Origin: Dysgonamonadaceae bacterium | Lineage (GTDB): Bacteria; Bacteroidota; Bacteroidia; Bacteroidales; Azobacteroidaceae | Length of the DNA stretch: 7,241 nt | Assembly (NCBI GenBank): GCA_031258895.1 | Contig: JAIRMF010000017.1 | Location: 1-7,241 of the forward strand | Direction: 5' to 3' | Shown here: positions 1 to 5,304 of the stretch, piece after piece | Numbering within the stretch: the first letter of the stretch is position 1 | Layout of the letters: each line of letters opens with the position of its first letter | Position numbers and translations under genes: made by a program | Notes under the pieces: generated by a model | What the model saw: the letters and a program-made list of their open reading frames with translations, nothing else | Told to the model about the DNA's origin: nothing | Databases searched by the model: none

Positions 1-125
1 CCGGATTGGGAAGCCCCATTTCCGGATTGGGAAGCCCCATTCTCGGATTGGGAAGCCCCATTTCCGGATTGGGAAGCCCCATTCTCGGATTGGGAAGCCC
101 CATTCTCGGATTGGGAAGCCCCTAT
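1..125. repeat. 21-bp tandem repeat array, near-identical copies
   Basis: About six head-to-tail copies of a 21-bp unit start at 1, 22, 43, 64, 85 and 106. Each contains the word CGGATTGGGAAGCCCC on the plus strand. Five copies differ only at the positions alternating between CC, TC and TT at the unit junctions. The sixth diverges after AAGCCCC. The array certainly extends left of the window. Read on the minus strand it encodes GASQS(E/G)N. More diverged 21-bp units continue rightwards to about 395 inside the same gene, so this is the homogenised end of a longer array. Confidence 0.95.
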
Positions 126-479
126 TTCGTTTTTGGACTCTCCTGTTTCTTGTTTAAAATCCCCTTTTTTATTTTGGGAGTCCCCGTCTTCTTGTTTAAA
201 ATCCCCATTCTCGGATTGGGAAGCCACGTTATCGTTTTTGGACTCTCCGGTTTTGTTTGTTTCGACCTTTGATGCTTTAAATTTTCTTGCAGGTCCATCC
301 ATTCGTGGTTTCTCTGTCCTTCTGGACTCTTCGATCTTTTTTATTGGAAGGTCAAAGCATATTTCTGGAAGTTCCATAACCATTTCGGGAAGTCCGGATT
401 TTATTCCGGTTGGGGATGCTATAATTATGTTGTACACTAAATTTAATGTTGGAGACACAGGTTTCTTTTTCTTTCCCAT
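1..479 (-). CDS. Heptad-repeat hydrophilic protein, unknown function, C-terminus beyond the left edge
   Basis: An uninterrupted minus-strand reading frame runs from an ATG at 479 to the window edge (159 codons seen, no stop). I do not recognise the family. The protein starts MGKKKKPVSPTLNLVYNIII, with a basic start and a short hydrophobic patch at residues 13-20 that is too short for a confident membrane segment. From residue 29 to the edge it can be written as consecutive seven-residue units with no register shift. Early units are degenerate (GLPEMVM, ELPEICF, DLPIKKI). Middle units are mixed (GESKNDN, GDFKQED, GDSQNKK). The last six are nearly identical GASQSEN or GASQSGN. The tail is polar and low in complexity, so probably disordered or fibrous (inference). 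No signal peptide is evident. A minus-strand promoter lies about 270 bp upstream at 748-778. The plus strand is also open here, because any array with a period divisible by three keeps several frames open. I prefer the minus frame for its promoter, its purine-rich codons and its unbroken register. Confidence 0.6.
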   Translation of the reverse strand, partial: MGKKKKPVSPTLNLVYNIIIASPTGIKSGLPEMVMELPEICFDLPIKKIEESRRTEKPRMDGPARKFKASKVETNKTGESKNDNVASQSENGDFKQEDGDSQNKKGDFKQETGESKNEIGASQSENGASQSENGASQSGNGASQSENGASQSGNGASQS

Positions 480-504
480 AATATAATTTTGTTATATCCC
501 GATT

Positions 505-742
505 TTACTTTTTATTGTTTTTAAAAGCTTTAAGGGTATTAAATTCCTTAATTTCTCTTTCCTTAATTGCCTTAATGTCCTTAATGATCTTAATTATCTT
601 TTCTTTAATTATATTAAGGGCCTTAATATCCTTATTGTTTAAAACCCCAATGACCTTGATGGCCTTAATAATCTTATTGTTTAAAACCCCCTTGTAATTT
701 TTTCCTTCTATTAATGATATTGGGTCGTAAATTTTTGTTTGA
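505..742 (-). other. Repeat-rich leader, or small Ile/Lys-rich ORF without a usable start
   Basis: This stretch lies between the predicted transcription start (about 742) and the heptad-repeat gene at 479. On the minus strand it holds a 42-bp direct repeat (two copies, about 692 down to 609), each opening with GGGGTTTTAAACAATAAG. ATTAAGG words at 9-bp spacing follow. One frame stays open to a TAA at 505-507 and reads as heptad-like IKAIKVI, IKALNII, IKDIKAI. Its only usual-type start, a TTG at 750-748, lies inside the promoter -7 box. No in-frame ATG, GTG or TTG lies downstream of the expected transcript start. I therefore treat it as an untranslated leader about 260 nt long, or a decayed coding repeat. 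A non-standard start (ATA or ATT) cannot be excluded. A 19-bp near-palindrome, ATATTAAGG-G-CCTTAATAT, lies at 611-629. Confidence 0.45.
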
Positions 743-747
743 GGGTG

Positions 748-778
748 CAAAGGTATATAAAAAAAGTTATCCCTACAA
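748..778 (-). promoter_or_regulatory. Minus-strand Bacteroidota-type promoter
   Basis: On the minus strand TACCTTTG (complement of 748-755) matches the TAnnTTTG -7 box used by the primary sigma factor of Bacteroidota. A TTG (776-778) lies 20 bp upstream, in the expected -33 position. The predicted start, about six bases further, is near 742. It would transcribe the leader and then the heptad-repeat gene at 479. No other good -7 box is visible closer to 479. Confidence 0.65.
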
Positions 779-801
779 ATATTTTTTTCAATAATATTTG
801 T
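775..801. promoter_or_regulatory. Inverted repeat over the -33 region (operator or hairpin)
   Basis: ACAAATATT (775-783) and AATATTTGT (793-801) form a perfect 9-bp inverted repeat with a 9-base spacer. The left arm covers the TTG of the minus-strand promoter at 776-778. A site of this shape could bind a dimeric regulator. Alternatively its RNA form could help end transcripts coming from mltG on the minus strand, although no run of U follows directly. The arms are AT-only apart from one C/G pair in each, so chance is possible in this AT-rich stretch. Confidence 0.35.
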
Positions 802-966
802 GAGATGGTTAAATTTTTTCTGTTTTGGGAGGAAAATATTCGCTGAATGGCCGATTTTTTCCGGCTTCGGGACGAAAAAAACTGTGAGACGGGTAGATTT
901 TTTTTGTTTCGGGAGGAAAGAAACCGCGAGATGCTTAGCTTTTTAAAATTTCGGGAGGAAAGAAAA
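799..966. repeat. Two-copy 84-bp degenerate repeat, each copy made of a 45-bp and a 39-bp unit
   Basis: Four related units occupy 799-843, 844-882, 883-927 and 928-966, with lengths 45, 39, 45 and 39. Their shared core is a T-run followed by TTTCGGGAGGAAAGAAA, and units three and four carry TTCGGGAGGAAAGAAA identically. The array stops immediately before the mltG stop codon (967-969). Read on the plus strand the units give similar short peptides (MVKFFLFWEEN, ADFFRLRDEKN, RFFLFREERN, LSFLKFREERK), but a TGA at 844-846 interrupts them. The 61-codon plus ORF from 847 then runs antisense into mltG. I do not call it a gene. All unit lengths are divisible by three, so it may be a decayed coding repeat (inference). 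Confidence 0.75.
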
Positions 967-2013
967 TCACCTTATCCCGCGCCTGTTCAACGCTTCGCGA
1001 TACTTCTGCGCGTTACGGTTATGCTCTTTTAATGTTGAGGCAAAATTTGTCCGGCCAGACAAATCGGAATCCGCTACCATGTAAAGATAATTGTGATGCG
1101 CGTAATTCAAAACCGCTTCAATGGCGGTAACAGACGGTATGCGGATAGGGCCGGGAGGCAAGCCGGTATGGCGATACGTGTTGTAGGGAGAATCAACGTC
1201 AAGATGGACGTGAAGAATCCGCCGAAGGCTAAAATCACCCACAGCAAACTTAACCGTAGGGTCGGCCTGGAGAGGCATACCACGACGTAAACGATTGATA
1301 TACAAACCGGCAATAACCGGATAATCCTCCCGGACAGCCGTCTCCTCCTCAACAATAGAGGCAAGAACAGATACCTCTTCCGGCAACAAAGGAATCCCAT
1401 AAGCTTTCGAAATTCGCTCCCCATTCCAAAAACGACGGTGCTCATGCGCCAGCTTGACAATAAAATTTTTGGCGGAAACGTTCCAATACATCTCATATGT
1501 GTCGGGAATAAAAAGCGTCAGGATGTTCGATGTGTCAAGCTCGAACATGCTGCAAAACTCAATGTCGTTCATTTTTTCCAAAAGCTCGTCCCGGTCAAAC
1601 ATCAACTGCTCAGAAATCCGGTCCGCGAAATCGGTCTTCAAACGAACGCCCTGAAAAGTCACATTAACCGGAGTCTGCTCCCCGTTACGGAAAATCCGTA
1701 GCACATCAAACAAAGAAAAAGACTGGGAAAGGACATAACGACCCGTCCGTAACTTGTTAACATCTAATTTGATGACAGATGCGAAACAACGAAAAACACC
1801 CCCATACCGCATGCCCGCTTCAGATTCCAACTTCGTCACAAGAGCCGGAAAATCGGTCTTATCATCAACAAAAATATCGACGTCGCGTCTAATATTAAAA
1901 ACAGGAGTAAAAAGCAGGTAGTTAACCACCAAACAAAATATCACAAAAACAGTCAAAAATACAGGTAAAAAACCAGCCAAAACGGCAGGCCTATTAGTTC
2001 GTTTCTTAATCAT
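967..2013 (-). CDS. mltG: MltG, endolytic murein transglycosylase (peptidoglycan terminase)
   Basis: This is an inner-membrane enzyme of the YceG/MltG family, which cleaves nascent glycan strands and so ends peptidoglycan polymerisation. From the ATG at 2013 it has 348 residues, the usual family length. It opens with a basic MIKKRTNRP and one membrane helix at about 11-34. The periplasmic part follows, with a LysM-like region roughly 40-110 and then the catalytic domain. Diagnostic motifs are LASIVEEET (217-225), in which E222 corresponds to the catalytic glutamate of E. coli MltG; PLQADPTVKFA (247-257); SPYNTYRHTGLPPGPIRIPS (275-294); and the C-terminal EHNRNAQKYR. An upstream extension of 33 codons to 2112 is open but would run back through the mltG promoter, and the ATG at 2013 gives the normal N-terminus. 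It diverges from the tRNA-Ser gene. The stop at 967 abuts a repeat array, and no clear terminator follows. Confidence 0.95.
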   Translation of the reverse strand: MIKKRTNRPAVLAGFLPVFLTVFVIFCLVVNYLLFTPVFNIRRDVDIFVDDKTDFPALVTKLESEAGMRYGGVFRCFASVIKLDVNKLRTGRYVLSQSFSLFDVLRIFRNGEQTPVNVTFQGVRLKTDFADRISEQLMFDRDELLEKMNDIEFCSMFELDTSNILTLFIPDTYEMYWNVSAKNFIVKLAHEHRRFWNGERISKAYGIPLLPEEVSVLASIVEEETAVREDYPVIAGLYINRLRRGMPLQADPTVKFAVGDFSLRRILHVHLDVDSPYNTYRHTGLPPGPIRIPSVTAIEAVLNYAHHNYLYMVADSDLSGRTNFASTLKEHNRNAQKYREALNRRGIR

Positions 2014-2031
2014 ATGTGAAAAAATTTTATG

Positions 2032-2065
2032 CAAATATATAAAAATCTCAAAACTGTACTCACAA
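2032..2065 (-). promoter_or_regulatory. Probable mltG promoter
   Basis: On the minus strand TATATTTG (complement of 2032-2039) fits the Bacteroidota TAnnTTTG -7 box. A TTG (2063-2065) lies 23 bp upstream, a slightly long spacer. The transcript would start near 2026, leaving a leader of about a dozen bases before the ATG at 2013. This supports that start over the longer frame. Confidence 0.5.
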
Positions 2066-2080
2066 TTCAAAAAAAAATAG

Positions 2081-2088
2081 TACCTTTG
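2081..2088 (+). promoter_or_regulatory. Promoter -7 box for tRNA-Ser and probably the downstream protease
   Basis: TACCTTTG, followed by CA, is an exact match to the Bacteroidota TAnnTTTG box. The expected transcript start is near 2094, about 55 bp before the mature tRNA. No convincing TTG is seen at the -33 position (around 2055-2062), which also holds the -33 part of the divergent mltG promoter. No other -7 box is visible between the tRNA and the protease start at 2296. Confidence 0.6.
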
Positions 2089-2148
2089 CACCGGATTTTT
2101 TCTGAAAACCAAACAAAAGCTCTATAAAAAACCGTCCGAAAAACGTCG

Positions 2149-2235
2149 GGAAGTGTGGGTGAGTGGCTTAAACCAACAGTTTGCTAAACTGTCGTGCGGG
2201 AAACCGCACCACGCGTTCGAATCGCGTCACTTCCG
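2149..2235 (+). tRNA. tRNA-Ser, anticodon GCT
   Basis: A complete class II cloverleaf can be drawn. The acceptor stem is GGAAGTG with CACTTCC, and the discriminator base is G at 2235. The anticodon arm is ACAGT, loop TTGCTAA, ACTGT, placing GCT in the anticodon (reads AGC and AGU). A long variable arm is built around GTGCGG and CCGCAC. The T arm is ACGCG, loop TTCGAAT, CGCGT. The long variable arm is the expected serine identity element. CCA is not encoded (CTA follows the discriminator base), so it must be added after transcription. Confidence 0.96.
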
Positions 2236-2295
2236 CTAAACGTTCAGTCCGAATACCAAATACCGGACGCCATTATTCCCCCTCTTTTCTCAAAT

Positions 2296-3987
2296 ATGAA
2301 AAAAATATTCCTCCTCAGCATCCTCCTCCTCAATCTCAACGCCTGCAGCAAAGGGCAAAACGTCTTCCGATACCCGGAATACATCGGAATAACAATCCCC
2401 GACGAAACCCGAATGGAATTCGTCAAACTAAACATGGCGCTCGCTAACATCATGAATGCCTACGTCGACACCCTCAACACAAAAAAAACAGTCGAAGACG
2501 CCATAGTCGGTATGCTCGAAAAACTCGATCCGCACTCAAACTACCTCACTCCCGAAGAAGTCAGGGAAATGAACGAACCGCTGCAAGGAAATTTCGACGG
2601 AATAGGCGTCCAGTTCAACATGCTCACCGACACCCTTAACGTCGTACAGGTGATCCCGGGCGGGCCCTCCGAAAAAGTCGGAATAACCGTCGGCGACAAA
2701 ATAATGTTCATCAATGATACCCTCGTTGCCGGCGTAAAACTTAAAAATACCGACATAATGGCCAAACTGCGCGGAAAAAAAGGAACCACTGTCAACGTAA
2801 AAATACAGCGAAACAAAAACCCGGAACTGCTGACATTCAGTATCGTCCGAGACAAGATACCTATATATAGTATAGACGCCGCATACATGATCGACAAAGA
2901 AACGGGATACATCAAAATTAACCGGTTCGCCGCCACAACTTACGATGAGTTCATAAAAGCAATCAACAAACTCAAAACAAACGGCATGAACAACCTCATC
3001 CTCGACCTGCAAGGTAACGGCGGAGGTTACTTAGGTACCGCAATACAAATCGCTAACGAATTCCTCAAACGCGGAAGTCTGATAGTCTACACCGAAGGCG
3101 TCCACCAGCCCAGAGAAGACCAAAACGCATCCGCAAACGGTCAATTCGAAAAAGGTCGGCTCGTGCTAATCGTCGACGAATCCTCCGCCTCGGCAAGCGA
3201 AATAGTATCAGGAGCCATCCAGGATTGGGATAGAGGAGTCATCGTCGGACGACGTACCTTCGGAAAAGGCCTCGTCCAACGTCCGCTAATGCTGCCCGAC
3301 GGCTCAATGATCCGACTTACCGTCGCACGATACTACACCCCCACCGGACGCTCCATCCAAAAACATTACGAAAACGGAAATACCGACGCATACAACCACG
3401 ACCTGATAAACCGCTACAACTACGGCGAACTGCTCTCCGCAGACAGTATCCACTTTCCCGATTCACTCAAATACAATACCCTCCTCAACAAAAGAACCGT
3501 CTACGGCGGCGGCGGTATCATGCCCGACCGGTTCGTCCCCATCGACACAACATTCAACACCCGCCTGATGCGTGAATTGAGCGGCTACGGAATCGTCTAC
3601 AAATTCGTACAGCATTACTTAGACGACCACCGTAAAGTCTTCCAAAGCAATTTCTCCGATTTCGATACCTACAACGCAAAATTCTCCGTCACCGACGAGC
3701 TTATGTCCGACCTTATCGACTATTACCGCCACGACAGAGCAAATGCAGTAAAAGATGCATCCGATACCGACACAACTAAACAGGAAGGACTTACTGATGA
3801 ACAGATCCGTACCGACCTTGAACGTTCGGAAGGCGTAATTCGCGCCCAGATCAAATCGCTATTCGCACGGAATTTATTCGGTGAGAGCGAATACTATCAA
3901 ATAATCAACAACCGGATAAACGCATACACCGAGGCGATAAGAATCATCAACAACGAAAAGGATTATAAGAAACTACTCTCCGAATAG
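2296..3987 (+). CDS. S41-family carboxyl-terminal processing protease, lipoprotein
   Basis: This is a serine protease of the Ctp/tail-specific protease family, which cuts or trims envelope proteins near their C-termini. From the ATG at 2296 it has 563 residues. MKKIFLLSILLLNLNAC is a lipoprotein signal peptide with the lipid-bearing cysteine at 17, so the enzyme is probably anchored in the periplasm. An N-terminal helical region covers about 35-95, then a PDZ domain about 100-180 (GIGVQF, PGGPSEKVGITVGDKI). The S41 core is about 185-430. The catalytic dyad is S299 in SSASASE and K324 in FGKG, the 25-residue spacing of known Ctps, with Q328 also in place. ILDLQGNGGG (235-244) and GGGGIMPDRFVP complete the fold, and a helical C-terminal domain follows. 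A longer frame from a GTG at 2194 would start inside the tRNA gene and is rejected. It ends 24 bp before the aminotransferase, so co-transcription is likely. Codons favour C and A strongly, unlike the next two genes. Confidence 0.93.
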   Translation: MKKIFLLSILLLNLNACSKGQNVFRYPEYIGITIPDETRMEFVKLNMALANIMNAYVDTLNTKKTVEDAIVGMLEKLDPHSNYLTPEEVREMNEPLQGNFDGIGVQFNMLTDTLNVVQVIPGGPSEKVGITVGDKIMFINDTLVAGVKLKNTDIMAKLRGKKGTTVNVKIQRNKNPELLTFSIVRDKIPIYSIDAAYMIDKETGYIKINRFAATTYDEFIKAINKLKTNGMNNLILDLQGNGGGYLGTAIQIANEFLKRGSLIVYTEGVHQPREDQNASANGQFEKGRLVLIVDESSASASEIVSGAIQDWDRGVIVGRRTFGKGLVQRPLMLPDGSMIRLTVARYYTPTGRSIQKHYENGNTDAYNHDLINRYNYGELLSADSIHFPDSLKYNTLLNKRTVYGGGGIMPDRFVPIDTTFNTRLMRELSGYGIVYKFVQHYLDDHRKVFQSNFSDFDTYNAKFSVTDELMSDLIDYYRHDRANAVKDASDTDTTKQEGLTDEQIRTDLERSEGVIRAQIKSLFARNLFGESEYYQIINNRINAYTEAIRIINNEKDYKKLLSE

Positions 3988-4011
3988 GAAAAAAAAGACG
4001 AAAAACAATTC

Positions 4012-5205
4012 ATGTTCGAAGTATCTGAAAAATTAGCATCTCTATCCCCCTCCGAGACATTGGCCATGTCTCAGCGCAGCGGTGAATTGAAAGCCCAGGG
4101 GATTGACGTCATAAATCTCAGCGTAGGGGAACCTGACTTCCTCACTCCCGACCATATCAAGCTGGCGGCACAAAAAGCGATTGACGAAAATTATTCATTC
4201 TATTCACCTGTTTCCGGATATCTTTCTCTTCGTAAAGCTATCGCCAAAAAGCTTAAAGAGGAGAACGGGTTTGATTACCGGCCCGAGCAAATTGTTTGTT
4301 CCAACGGGGCAAAGCAGGCTATATGTAACGTATTGATTTCGATAGTTAATCCCGGTGACGAAGTAATCATACCGGCGCCGTATTGGGTAAGTTACGTTGA
4401 GATGGTAAAGCTTGCGGGGGGTTCGAGCACCGTCCTCACTGCCGGCATTGAGCAGGGCTACAAGATTACATCCGAACAATTGGAGTCGGCAATTACGCCG
4501 TCTACTAAGGCATTCATATTGTGTTCGCCGTCCAACCCTACGGGAGCCGTTTATTCCCGGGAAGAACTCTGCGGATTCGCAGACGTACTTTCGAGATATC
4601 CCGAAGTTGTCGTTATCTCCGACGAAATTTACGAACATATCAACTATACCGGCAAACACGAGAGCATAGCTCAGTTTGAATCTCTTGCCGACCGGACGGT
4701 AATCGTGAACGGGGTTTCGAAAGCTTACGCGATGACAGGCTGGCGTCTCGGGTGGATAGCTGCACCCGAGTGGATTGCGTCGGCATGTAACAAGTTGCAG
4801 GGACAATATACGTCCGGTCCGAGCAGTATCGCACAAAAAGCTGCGGAAGCCGCTTATGCCGGTTCTCAGGACTGTGTGGTTATGATGCGGGATGCGTTTT
4901 GCCGTCGTCGGGATCTTATGGTTTCTCTTATCAGTGACATTCCTCACGCAAGAGTTACCGTACCTGACGGTGCATTCTATATGTTTCCCGATTTTGGACA
5001 TTACATCGGCAAAACATTTCGTGGCAGGGAGATTCTTAATTCCGCCGACCTTGCGACATATCTTCTGGAAGAGGCTCACGTCGCCTCAGTCGGTGGTCTT
5101 GCCTTCGGCGCGCCGAACTGCATCCGCTTCTCTTACGCTCTATGCGATAACGACCTGATAAAAGCTATGGAGCGAATAAAAGACGCACTCGCGAAACTGT
5201 CGTGA
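4012..5205 (+). CDS. Class I PLP aminotransferase, aspartate aminotransferase type
   Basis: This cytosolic pyridoxal-phosphate enzyme most likely moves the amino group between aspartate and 2-oxoglutarate. It has 397 residues, typical for subgroup I-beta aspartate aminotransferases such as the Thermus enzyme, which it resembles along its length. Visible motifs are LSVGEPDF (36-43), SNGAKQAI (97-104), PYWVSY (123-128) and SPSNPTGAVY (172-181, N175). SDEIYEH (203-209) gives D204, which pairs with the cofactor ring nitrogen. SKAYAMTGWRLG (236-247) gives K237, the Schiff-base lysine. IRFSYA supplies R372 for the substrate alpha-carboxylate. PSET (13-16) and K101 match positions tied to acidic-substrate recognition in this subgroup, which favours aspartate over aromatic or alanine substrates (inference). 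The start follows the protease stop by 24 bp without an obvious promoter, suggesting one operon. Its plus-strand composition is G-rich, whereas the protease gene is C-rich. It could be named aspC or aspB, but naming in this phylum is inconsistent. Confidence 0.9.
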   Translation: MFEVSEKLASLSPSETLAMSQRSGELKAQGIDVINLSVGEPDFLTPDHIKLAAQKAIDENYSFYSPVSGYLSLRKAIAKKLKEENGFDYRPEQIVCSNGAKQAICNVLISIVNPGDEVIIPAPYWVSYVEMVKLAGGSSTVLTAGIEQGYKITSEQLESAITPSTKAFILCSPSNPTGAVYSREELCGFADVLSRYPEVVVISDEIYEHINYTGKHESIAQFESLADRTVIVNGVSKAYAMTGWRLGWIAAPEWIASACNKLQGQYTSGPSSIAQKAAEAAYAGSQDCVVMMRDAFCRRRDLMVSLISDIPHARVTVPDGAFYMFPDFGHYIGKTFRGREILNSADLATYLLEEAHVASVGGLAFGAPNCIRFSYALCDNDLIKAMERIKDALAKLS

Positions 5206-5287
5206 TGACAGGTGGGGCTATAATAATGACAAGCAGAGCTATTACGATGACGGGCAGGGCTGTAATAATGTAGGCGGGGGCGGCAAA
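5204..5287. repeat. Four degenerate 21-bp tandem repeats after the aminotransferase stop
   Basis: Units begin at 5204, 5225, 5246 and 5267. Their approximate consensus is ATGAC followed by a G-rich stretch, GCT and TAAT. The first unit begins inside the aminotransferase stop codon (TGA, 5203-5205). An ATG at 5205-5207 overlaps that stop (TGATG) and opens a 22-codon frame ending in TAG at 5271-5273. It reads as three heptads, MTGGAII, MTSRAIT and MTGRAVI. The stop-start overlap could allow translational coupling, but I have no evidence that this peptide is made. Together with the following bases, this fills the 99-bp gap before the glycosyltransferase. I see no promoter or terminator in that gap. 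Confidence 0.75.
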
Positions 5288-5304
5288 TTTTCCACAGAGT
5301 TTAG

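Noticed and set aside
1..125. CRISPR array
   Set aside because: The repeats are directly tandem with no unique spacers, and the array continues as diverged coding units.
6..486. Two overlapping plus-strand frames (6-272 and 133-486) with GSPILGL-type repeats
   Set aside because: The 21-bp array keeps every stop-free frame open. The minus frame runs unbroken from an ATG with an upstream promoter, so these are taken as its shadows.
515..697. Plus-strand leucine/isoleucine-rich 60-codon frame
   Set aside because: It is the complement of the Ile/Lys repeat, has no plus-strand promoter, and its hydrophobicity follows from the T-rich strand.
847..1032. Plus-strand 61-codon frame with FREER repeats
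   Set aside because: It runs antisense into the well-supported mltG gene and has no promoter; the repeat itself is reported instead.
2014..2112. 33-codon N-terminal extension of mltG
   Set aside because: It would begin upstream of the mltG promoter box and add an unusual Phe/Tyr-rich leader before the normal membrane anchor.
2194..2295. N-terminal extension of the S41 protease
   Set aside because: It starts inside the tRNA gene and would bury the lipoprotein signal peptide.
4204..5079. Minus-strand 291-codon frame opposite the aminotransferase
   Set aside because: The plus-strand gene has full family motifs; the antisense frame resembles nothing known and has no promoter.
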